Assembly (NCBI GenBank): GCA_051162045.1
Contig: JBISDI010000064.1
Source: Anaerozeibacter quisquiliarum
GTDB lineage: Bacteria; Bacillota; Clostridia; Christensenellales; Aristaeellaceae
Reading direction: 5' to 3' (one strand)
Length of the DNA: 10,828 nucleotides
This document shows positions 5,894-10,828 of this stretch, piece after piece (within the stretch, counting starts at the first letter, position 1; every line of letters begins with the position of its first letter). The position numbers and the translations under genes are program-made. The notes under the pieces are model-generated. The model was given only the letters and a program-made list of their open reading frames with translations, did no database searches and had not been told where the DNA came from.

Positions 5894-6877
5894 TTACAGG
5901 CCGCCCTCGCTCCGCTTTACCGGAATCAGCAGATCGAGCTGAAACGCTCCACGGTCTCCCTCGGTGATGTGCGTGTAGTAATTCAGATGCTCCTCCAGCG
6001 CCCCGAACATGTTCTCGGGGTTTCCATCCCCACGGTACGCATACGCCCCGTTCTCGCGTACCCAGCGGTCCAGCCAATCCCACTCGTGGAAGTCGCCCAT
6101 GCGGATCATGTGGGCGGCATAGAGCCCGCCCCCGAAATGTTGCTTGGTCAGTGGTGCGGGCACGTCCCAGCCGTCCGGAACCGTGACCCAGAATTCGTAG
6201 CCGTGGGCGTTGCTTTCGTCCACCGGGTTTGGGTGATTGAAGCCGTACAGCCGCAGATCGGGCTTCGCCTGGACAAGGCCGGAGCCCTTCACGAACTCGT
6301 CGATCCAGCGCCCGGCAACGTCCTCCGGGTCCGGGCCGATGAAGTGCGCCGACGCCACGGTGGATGGTGGCAGGTACACGATGCGTACGTCGCGCAGCGC
6401 GTGCAGGCTCTCCTGCGCCCGATTCAAATTCTCCATGGTCTTCTTCTCCTTCAAATTCATGGGTTCCGGAGCGAGCCGCGCCGCCAACGCGCGCACGGAT
6501 TCGTCGCTCAGCAGCCCGTCCCACAGCCGCGACGGTTGGGCGGCGCTCAGGTAGCGGATCAGCGCGCGCAACACCTCGCGCACGGTGTCCAGCGCGTCGA
6601 TCTCCGCCGTCAGGTTGGCCGCGTGCCGCTCGAACGCGGCGATGGCTTCGCGCACGTCGTCGCGCTTAAGCAGCGCCTCGATCTGCGAAAGCGGTACGCG
6701 CAGCTTGCGCAACAGCACGATTTGACCGATCCGGGCGAGGCTCTCATCGTCATAGGTGCGGTAGGCGTAGTCCTCGCCGCGGATGCCGCGGATCAGGCCG
6801 AGTTGCTCGTAGTAGCGCAGTGTGCGGGTCGAGATGTCGAAGCGGCGCGAGGCTTGGCTGATGGTCGTGTTGTTCAT
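5894..6877 (-). CDS. MerR-family regulator with C-terminal GyrI-like effector-binding domain
   Basis: Transcription factor of 327 residues. The N-terminal MerR domain has TTISQASRRFDISTRTLRYYEQLGLI (4-29) and a wing around AYRTYDDESLARIGQIVLLRKLRVPLSQI (38-66). A dimerisation coiled coil follows at about 75-110, then a linker rich in Lys and Glu (141-149). Residues about 160-320 resemble the GyrI/BmrR small-molecule pocket, with aromatic-rich stretches such as YGFNHPNP, GYEFWVTVPDGW and GDFHEWDWLDRW. There is no cysteine in the protein, which argues against metal or redox sensing and for an organic ligand. ATG at 6877 has AAGGAG 10 bases upstream. It is divergent from a HAD gene, a possible target besides itself. 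No transporter is adjacent, so the ligand is unknown. Confidence 0.88.
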   Translation of the reverse strand: MNNTTISQASRRFDISTRTLRYYEQLGLIRGIRGEDYAYRTYDDESLARIGQIVLLRKLRVPLSQIEALLKRDDVREAIAAFERHAANLTAEIDALDTVREVLRALIRYLSAAQPSRLWDGLLSDESVRALAARLAPEPMNLKEKKTMENLNRAQESLHALRDVRIVYLPPSTVASAHFIGPDPEDVAGRWIDEFVKGSGLVQAKPDLRLYGFNHPNPVDESNAHGYEFWVTVPDGWDVPAPLTKQHFGGGLYAAHMIRMGDFHEWDWLDRWVRENGAYAYRGDGNPENMFGALEEHLNYYTHITEGDRGAFQLDLLIPVKRSEGGL

Positions 6878-6918
6878 GGGGCCGTGGCTCCTTTGGATGT
6901 ACATCGATCGATGCGAAC

Positions 6919-6949
6919 AGTATATCACTTGACGCCGCGTCAAAGTCAA
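6919..6949 (-). promoter_or_regulatory. MerR-type promoter with 19-bp spacer
   Basis: On the minus strand -35 TTGACT (6944-6949) and -10 TATACT (6919-6924) are separated by 19 bp, longer than the 17 bp of the other promoters here. Over-long spacers are the hallmark of promoters that MerR-family proteins activate by twisting the DNA. The predicted start near 6912 falls in a 12-bp palindrome, CATCGATCGATG (6902-6913). Confidence 0.8.
6929..6943. promoter_or_regulatory. Perfect 15-bp palindrome in the spacer, MerR-type operator
   Basis: TTGACGC-C-GCGTCAA is a perfect 7-1-7 inverted repeat between the -35 and -10 boxes of the MerR-type gene. Position and symmetry are those expected of a MerR-family binding site, so the gene is very probably autoregulated. 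The centre is about 65 bp from the HAD -10 box, so joint control of the divergent gene is possible but unproven. Confidence 0.75.
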
Positions 6950-6985
6950 CACCCAAAACAAGATGGACGGCGACCTTGGATGCCC

Positions 6986-7014
6986 TTGACAAGCATCCTC
7001 ATGCCGCTTATGAT
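6986..7014 (+). promoter_or_regulatory. Sigma-A promoter of the HAD hydrolase gene
   Basis: -35 TTGACA (6986-6991), 17-bp spacer, -10 TATGAT (7009-7014). The predicted start near 7021 leaves a short leader of about 15 bases holding the ribosome site GGAGGG (7024-7029). Its -35 box is 36 bp from the -35 box of the divergent MerR-type promoter. Confidence 0.75.
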
Positions 7015-7035
7015 GGCCGAAACGGAGGGATACCG

Positions 7036-7761
7036 ATGCTTGAGGGCGTTATCTTCGACTTCAACGGCACACTGTTCTGGGACAGCGACAAGAACGAGCG
7101 CGCGTGGCGCGCTTTTGCGAGAAAATACACCGGGCGCGATGTGCCGGACGAGGCGTTCGAGCGGCTGCACGGCGTGCCCAACGGGCCCACGATCGCCTGC
7201 CTGCTGGGGCGCACGCCGCCGGATGACGAGGTGCGCGCGCTGTCCAGGGAGAAAGAAGCCATCTACTACGAGGCCTGCCTGAACGACCCGGACGGCATGC
7301 GCCTGGCGCCGGGCGCGGAGCGGATGCTTACCGAGATGGAGCGCCTGTCGATTCCCCGCGCGATCGCGACCAGCGCGGACATCGACAACGTCAATTTCTA
7401 CTTTGAGCACTTGGGGCTTGAACGCTGGTTTGCGCGCGAACGCGTGGTGTACCCGGATGGGACGATGCGCGGCAAGCCCGCGCCCGACTGCTTCCTCGAG
7501 GCCGCGCGGCGGCTTGCGCTTGCGCCTTCCAAGGTGGCGGTGGTCGAGGACTCGTCCACCGGCATCGAAGCCGCGCGCGCCGCGGGCGTGGGCCGGCTGA
7601 TCGGCATCGCCTCCGGCTCGGCGGCGAAGGCCGGGGAAGACGTGACGATCATCCGCGACTTCTTTGGATGGCGGGAATGGTTCTATTCCTCCGCCCGGCC
7701 AACGGGCAGGAACGCCGCGATGCGCGTGCCGAGGCCGGGCCAGGACAGCGCTTCGAAGTAG
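7036..7761 (+). CDS. HAD-superfamily hydrolase, subfamily IA, with Asn in place of the second motif-I Asp
   Basis: Cytosolic phosphatase-like protein of 241 residues, substrate unknown. Motif I is FDFNGTL (7-13): D8 is the nucleophile but the usual second Asp is N10. Motif II is IATSAD with S113, motif III GKPAPD with K147, and motif IV VVEDSSTGIEAA with E171 and D172. A helical cap covers about 15-85. ATG at 7036 has GGAGGG 6 bases upstream; a TTG at 6976 would precede this promoter-proximal leader and is rejected. The last 25 residues are encoded antisense to the end of the converging histidine kinase gene and look non-conserved. With N10 the usual acid-base residue is missing, so activity may be altered. 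It resembles the beta-phosphoglucomutase-like group but no substrate can be named. Confidence 0.88.
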   Translation: MLEGVIFDFNGTLFWDSDKNERAWRAFARKYTGRDVPDEAFERLHGVPNGPTIACLLGRTPPDDEVRALSREKEAIYYEACLNDPDGMRLAPGAERMLTEMERLSIPRAIATSADIDNVNFYFEHLGLERWFARERVVYPDGTMRGKPAPDCFLEAARRLALAPSKVAVVEDSSTGIEAARAAGVGRLIGIASGSAAKAGEDVTIIRDFFGWREWFYSSARPTGRNAAMRVPRPGQDSASK

Positions 7762-9032
7762 CCGCCGTGGCGCTTGACGATCCATTCGGCGATTGAGAGG
7801 CCCAGGCCGGTGCCGCCGGATTTGTCGGCCTTGTCCGCGCCGGTGCGCGCGGGGTCGGCGCGGTAGAAGCGCTCGAAGATATGGGGCATGTCCTCGGCGG
7901 CGATGCCCTGGCCCGAATCCTGCACCGAGAACGCGGCCATTCCGTCTTTTGCCGCCATGGCGCGGATCGTGATCGCGCCGCCCGGGGGCGTATACTTCGA
8001 GGCATTGTCGGCCAGGATGCGCGCGGCCTGCTTAATCATGGCCTCGTCGCCCACCATCTGAACCGGCACGGGCGCTTCCAGCCGCCAGTCGTGGCCGCTG
8101 TCGATCATTTCTGATTCTTCAAATACCTCGCGCATCGTGTCCTTCAGGTCGAACGGCGCGAAGCTCATCGTCTGCCGACCGCTGTCGCCGCGCGCCAGGA
8201 ACAGCAGCTGCTCGACCAGCTGCTTCATGTGCTGAGATTCCGACTTGATCGCCGCGATCGACTCGTCCAGGATCGACTCGTCGGTCTTGCCCCAGCGGTC
8301 GAGCATCGAGGCGTAGCCCTGGATGACCGCGATCGGCGTGCGCAGCTCGTGCGAGGCGTCCGACACGAAGCGCGACTGCTCGCGGTAGGCCGCCTGCATG
8401 CGGTCGAGCAGCCGGTTGACCGCCTCCTCGAGTCCCTTGAGCTCCTGGTTGCCGGTGGACAGCCGCGCGCCCTGCGAGGGCTCGATCGACTGGATCGCGT
8501 CCTCGAGGTTGTGCAGCCGATCGGCGCCCACGCGCGCGTCCTTGACGGCCTTTTCGCTCGACAGCTGGCGAGCGGTCTCGGTCATGCGGGTGATCGGGCG
8601 CAGCAGCCGCTGCGCGTCGCGTCCGCCGAACAGCCACGCAAGCAGCCACAGCACGGCCTCGCAGATCAGCAGGTTCTTAAACATCAGTGCGAACACGCGC
8701 AGAAAATCGCCCATCGGCGCTTCGCGCCACGCGCCCGCCGCGTCTTGGAACCGGTAGGTCAGCGTGCGCGACGCCGCGCGCCAGCGGGGCATGTCGGTGA
8801 GGCGCTTAAGCAGCGGCTGCGCGTCGTCCTCGAGCCAGTGAAAAGCGCCCGCCGCCGCGGTCAGCCCTTTTGGACGGCTGCGCGAGAACCCGCCCGGCGC
8901 GGCCTGCTCGGCGGTATAGCAAAACCCCGCAAGCGCAAACGCCGCCACCAGCAGGTTGACCAGCAGGTAGGTTTTCAGCTGTTTGAACGTCCATGCGCGG
9001 TGGATCTTGCGCGCGATCGATGAGCGCCTCAT
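7683..9032 (-). CDS. Sensor histidine kinase of a two-component system
   Basis: Membrane kinase of 449 residues that autophosphorylates and passes phosphate to the regulator encoded just upstream. TM1 is at about 20-40, an extracytoplasmic loop of about 70 residues follows, and TM2 is at about 112-136. A HAMP-like linker spans about 137-215, longer than usual. The dimerisation box FVSDASHELRTPI carries H228. The ATPase domain has the N box ILADNASKYT (N343), DSGQGI (372-377), FERFYRAD (387-393 region) and GGTGLGLS (406-413). The end, GLGTRIAAFLPVG, is typical, so the stop at 7683 is real. ATG at 9032 lies one base past the regulator's stop, with GAGGG about 9 bases upstream: translational coupling. 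The loop has no recognisable ligand domain, so the signal is unknown. Confidence 0.95.
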   Translation of the reverse strand: MRRSSIARKIHRAWTFKQLKTYLLVNLLVAAFALAGFCYTAEQAAPGGFSRSRPKGLTAAAGAFHWLEDDAQPLLKRLTDMPRWRAASRTLTYRFQDAAGAWREAPMGDFLRVFALMFKNLLICEAVLWLLAWLFGGRDAQRLLRPITRMTETARQLSSEKAVKDARVGADRLHNLEDAIQSIEPSQGARLSTGNQELKGLEEAVNRLLDRMQAAYREQSRFVSDASHELRTPIAVIQGYASMLDRWGKTDESILDESIAAIKSESQHMKQLVEQLLFLARGDSGRQTMSFAPFDLKDTMREVFEESEMIDSGHDWRLEAPVPVQMVGDEAMIKQAARILADNASKYTPPGGAITIRAMAAKDGMAAFSVQDSGQGIAAEDMPHIFERFYRADPARTGADKADKSGGTGLGLSIAEWIVKRHGGYFEALSWPGLGTRIAAFLPVGRAEE

Positions 9033-9033
9033 A

Positions 9034-9717
9034 TCAATCTTCCCTCAGCACATAGCCCACGCCGCGCACCGTGTGGATGAGCTTGACGCGGAACTTGTCG
9101 TCGATCTTCTGGCGCAGGTAGCGGATGTAGACGTCGACCACATTGGTCTCGCCCATGTAGCTGTAGCCCCACACCTTTTCGAGCAGCGTCTCGCGCTTAA
9201 GCACGATGCCCTTGTTTTCCATGAGCGCCTTGAGCAGCGTGAATTCGCGGTGGGTCAGTTCGATCGGCTCGCCCGCGAAGCTCGCCGTATAGCGCTCGGC
9301 GTCAAGCGACAGCGCGCCGGCCGTCAGCGCCGAGGGTTGGGCGGCGTTTGTGCCCCGGTGAGCGCGCAGCGCCGCGCGGATGCGCGCCAGCAGCTCCTCG
9401 ATCTCGAAGGGCTTGGTCACGTAGTCGTCCGCGCCGGTGTCGAGGCCGGTCACCTTATCGGCCACCGCGTCGCGCGCGGTCAGCAGGATGGAGGGGACGT
9501 CCGAATGGCGGCGCACCCGGCGCAGCAGCTCAAGGCCCGACAGACCCGGCAGCATCACGTCCAGCAGCAGCAGGTCGTATCCGCCCGCCTCGGCCATATT
9601 GAGCCCCGTGCGCCCGTCGAACGCCTTGTCCACCTCGTAGCCCTCGTGCTGAAGCTCCAGCTCGACGAACCGCGACAGCTTGACCTCGTCCTCGACCAGC
9701 AAAATCCTCTCCGCCAT
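9034..9717 (-). CDS. OmpR/PhoB-family response regulator
   Basis: DNA-binding partner of the downstream kinase, 227 residues. The receiver domain (3-118) has the acidic pocket ED at 9-10, phospho-acceptor D53 in LLLLDVMLPG, T80 and K102 in TKPFE. The winged-helix output domain (about 130-226) carries LTHREFTLLKALMENKG, an ETNVVDVYIRYLRQKID recognition helix and the C-terminal IHTVRGVGYVLRED wing. ATG at 9717 has GGGAGGG 9 to 15 bases upstream. It is followed directly by the kinase gene. It has its own promoter, although a DUF4342-like gene lies 75 bases upstream on the same strand. It resembles ArlR-type regulators of Gram-positive bacteria; targets are unknown. Confidence 0.96.
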   Translation of the reverse strand: MAERILLVEDEVKLSRFVELELQHEGYEVDKAFDGRTGLNMAEAGGYDLLLLDVMLPGLSGLELLRRVRRHSDVPSILLTARDAVADKVTGLDTGADDYVTKPFEIEELLARIRAALRAHRGTNAAQPSALTAGALSLDAERYTASFAGEPIELTHREFTLLKALMENKGIVLKRETLLEKVWGYSYMGETNVVDVYIRYLRQKIDDKFRVKLIHTVRGVGYVLRED

Positions 9718-9739
9718 GTAGCCACCCTCCCAACGCCGC

Positions 9740-9767
9740 TTGGGTGAGGCAAATTCGCCTCACCCAA
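9740..9767. promoter_or_regulatory. Perfect 11-bp inverted repeat abutting the response-regulator -10 box
   Basis: TTGGGTGAGGC (9740-9750) and GCCTCACCCAA (9757-9767) are exact inverted repeats with a 6-base centre that itself contains AATT. The repeat begins at the base next to the -10 box and covers the predicted start near 9761, the place for a repressor operator. In read-through RNA from the DUF4342-like gene it would form an 11-bp hairpin, but without a T-run. An operator is my first choice, a processing or attenuation hairpin second. Confidence 0.65.
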
Positions 9768-9796
9768 ATGATATAGAACGCGGCGGCGCTTGTCAA
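9768..9796 (-). promoter_or_regulatory. Sigma-A promoter of the two-component operon
   Basis: On the minus strand -35 TTGACA (9791-9796), 17-bp spacer, -10 TATCAT (9768-9773). The -35 box contains the TGA stop of the DUF4342-like gene (9793-9795), so promoter and coding end share bases. The predicted start near 9761 gives a leader of about 43 bases. Confidence 0.75.
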
Positions 9797-10329
9797 TCCT
9801 CGGATTGCTCGTCCGACTGCTCGTCCGAACGGTTCTTGACCTCGGCCTTGATGTTCTCGGCCACATTCGAGGCCTTGTCCATCGCGTCGTTGATCGGCTT
9901 CTTGCCGAGGTCGGGGCCGCGGAACGCGTACTTGAAGCCGAAGAACAGCCCGGTAATCAGCAGCACCAGCGTGAACCACAGCCAGGGCAGGAGCAGCAGC
10001 AGCAGCACCAGCGCCGGCACGGTCAGGACCACCTTGCCCTTGCGCGAAATCTCGAAGCTGTTGCGGGTCAGATAATTGATGCCTGCCACGACCTTTTCAC
10101 CGACCTTCTTCATGAATAAGCCAAACCCCTCTCCCTTGGCCGCGCTGTGTACGGCCTCCTCGCGCGTTGTGTAGCTGGCCGATTCGTCCGCCGCCACCTT
10201 GCCCTGCTGCTCGAGCAGCACCATGGCGTCCAGCAGGTCCCAGTTCGCCGCCTCGAGCGCCGCCTTGGCTTCCTCATAGGACACATTGGCCTTGGCGCGC
10301 AGCCGTTCCACCATCTCAAAATTCGTCAT
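9793..10329 (-). CDS. DUF4342-like protein: UBA/TS-N-like domain plus membrane segment
   Basis: Function unknown, 178 residues. Residues 4-42 (MVERLRAKANVSYEEAKAAL and the following AANWDLLDAMVLLEQQG) look like the three-helix UBA/TS-N fold of EF-Ts and nascent-chain proteins. A middle stretch (66-100) has SFEISRKGKVVLTVP, which matches my recollection of DUF4342. Residues 103-132 form one long or two short hydrophobic membrane segments, followed by a charged tail ending in two SDEQ repeats (12-bp tandem repeat in the DNA near 9800-9825). ATG at 10329 has GGAGG 8 bases upstream. It lies just before the two-component genes on the same strand, which hints at a role in envelope signalling or membrane-protein quality control (inference). 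Confidence 0.85.
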   Translation of the reverse strand: MTNFEMVERLRAKANVSYEEAKAALEAANWDLLDAMVLLEQQGKVAADESASYTTREEAVHSAAKGEGFGLFMKKVGEKVVAGINYLTRNSFEISRKGKVVLTVPALVLLLLLLPWLWFTLVLLITGLFFGFKYAFRGPDLGKKPINDAMDKASNVAENIKAEVKNRSDEQSDEQSED

Positions 10330-10375
10330 TGTGGCTTCCTCCCTTTATCGTTCGCGTTTTCCTCTCGACACGCAC

Positions 10376-10381
10376 ATTATA
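10376..10381 (-). promoter_or_regulatory. Probable -10 box of the DUF4342-like gene
   Basis: TATAAT on the minus strand, 46 bases before the ATG at 10329. No good -35 box is found 16-18 bp upstream (the best is CTTTTC), so the promoter may be weak, need an activator, or use another sigma factor. Confidence 0.5.
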
Positions 10382-10511
10382 CCGCTTGGGGATTAGAGGA
10401 AAAGGTTGGTCGGTTAGAACGGGATTAAAGCGTCGTTGGGGTTTGACAGAGCGGATCGCGGAAAATATGGCGAAGAAATGTTTATTATATAAATATTCAC
10501 GATGATATGTA
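10382..10511. other. Intergenic stretch turning AT-rich
   Basis: Spacer between divergent genes. From about 10470 it is markedly richer in A and T than the rest of the window, with an A/T tract at 10480-10498. That tract may serve as an upstream element for the following promoter. I see no gene in it. Confidence 0.4.
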
Positions 10512-10540
10512 TTGACAAATTTGTAAACCCAAAATATAAT
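10512..10540 (+). promoter_or_regulatory. Consensus sigma-A promoter of the secreted-protein gene
   Basis: -35 TTGACA (10512-10517), exact 17-bp spacer, -10 TATAAT (10535-10540), in AT-rich DNA. The predicted start near 10547 gives a leader of about 41 bases before the ATG at 10588. With the citD promoter it is the best core match in the window. Confidence 0.85.
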
Positions 10541-10587
10541 GAATGAAAGATAACTATGTGAATTTGGGGCGCGGAAGGAGCTTGGCT

Positions 10588-10828
10588 ATGAAACGAAAAG
10601 TGCTGGCGATCTATTTAGCGTTGGTGGCTTTTTTTGCGGTGAATTCGGCAGAAGTTTTGGCGAACGCCGCGCCGCTGGAGCAAGACGCTGTGCCCATCCG
10701 GGGCATAATCGATATCGCCTTCGCCCAAGATGGCGGCAACTATTTCGCGGTGGACGGCGCGTTTGTCTATCATATTGAAAAGGGCGGGCGGGTTCTGCGG
10801 CGCTTCCACAAAGGCGACGAGTCACAAT
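10588..10828 (+). CDS. Secreted protein, 5' part only (function unknown)
   Basis: The first 80 codons of a gene cut by the right edge. ATG at 10588 has GGAAGGAG 7 bases upstream. The protein starts MKRK, then a hydrophobic core LAIYLALVAFFAV, then an Ala-rich region (AEVLANAAP): a classic Sec signal peptide with likely cleavage near residues 26-28. After it, GIIDIAFAQDGGNYFAVDG and FVYHIEKGGRVLRRF have the rhythm of beta-propeller blades (NHL or YVTN-like), but one blade is too little to name the fold. The first 20 codons use more A/T-ending codons than neighbouring genes. No function can be given. Confidence 0.75.
   Translation, partial: MKRKVLAIYLALVAFFAVNSAEVLANAAPLEQDAVPIRGIIDIAFAQDGGNYFAVDGAFVYHIEKGGRVLRRFHKGDESQ

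Noticed and set aside
5969..7282. Long plus-strand open frame (437 codons) opposite the MerR-type gene and into the HAD gene
   Set aside because: It spans the MerR promoter and the start of the HAD gene, has low-complexity His/Arg/Gln-rich composition, and both real genes have clear motifs in other frames.
8229..9747. Plus-strand open frames opposite the histidine kinase and response regulator
   Set aside because: Arg/His/Gln-rich shadows of genes with complete H, N, G and receiver motifs on the minus strand.
9740..9767. The inverted repeat as a simple intrinsic terminator of the DUF4342-like gene
   Set aside because: No T-run follows on the minus strand and the repeat coincides with the downstream promoter start, which fits an operator better.
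10443..10471. Second possible promoter (TTGACA, 17 bp, TATGGC) upstream of the secreted-protein gene
   Set aside because: The -10 match is poor and a full-consensus promoter lies closer to the gene.
1..10828. Mobile element, prophage, CRISPR array, toxin-antitoxin or tRNA
   Set aside because: No transposase, integrase, phage gene, regular repeat-spacer pattern, small paired toxin genes or cloverleaf sequence was seen on either strand.

Overview
The window is GC-rich bacterial DNA with dense, mostly minus-strand genes. Shine-Dalgarno sites are strong (GGAGG-like) and several promoters match TTGACA-17-TATAAT closely. CitDEF, an Rrf2 regulator, a CadC/SmtB-type ArsR repressor, a MerR-GyrI fusion and a DUF4342-like protein together suggest a GC-rich member of the Bacillota, probably class Clostridia; this is an inference from gene content. 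I see no tRNA, rRNA, CRISPR array, insertion sequence or integrase.

Layout. (1) 1-2536, minus: a Zn/Cd/Pb resistance operon. A promoter overlapped by an operator-like dyad drives an ArsR/SmtB/CadC repressor, a 71-residue free-standing heavy-metal-associated (HMA) protein, and a CPC P-type ATPase that runs off the left edge. (2) 2609-3073, plus: a single Rrf2/IscR-like regulator with four clustered cysteines and its own promoter. A fully paired 23-bp hairpin separates it from the converging citrate lyase operon. (3) 3156-5762, minus: citD-citE-citF, the three structural subunits of citrate lyase, with overlapping genes behind a consensus promoter flanked by a dyad. The maturation genes citC, citX and citG are not next to it. 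(4) 5869-7035: a MerR-type regulator with a C-terminal GyrI-like ligand-binding domain. Its promoter has a 19-bp spacer holding a perfect 15-bp palindrome, the classic MerR arrangement. It is divergent from (5) 7036-7761, plus, a HAD hydrolase whose 3' end overlaps the next gene antisense. (6) 7683-10381, minus: a DUF4342-like membrane protein, an OmpR-family response regulator and a sensor histidine kinase. A perfect 11-bp inverted repeat sits immediately downstream of the response-regulator -10 box. (7) 10512-10828, plus: a consensus promoter and the start of a gene for a secreted protein, cut by the right edge.

How the genes work together. The first block should sense Zn/Cd/Pb, capture it with the small HMA protein and export it. 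The second (cit) block cleaves citrate to acetate and oxaloacetate during fermentation. The two-component pair with the DUF4342-like protein looks like an envelope-linked signalling unit. I found no convincing evidence of a wholly new system. The best leads are regulatory: the dyad at the response-regulator promoter, the citD promoter dyad, the MerR palindrome and the cad operator. Two protein oddities also stand out: the Asp-to-Asn change in HAD motif I and the short CitF.
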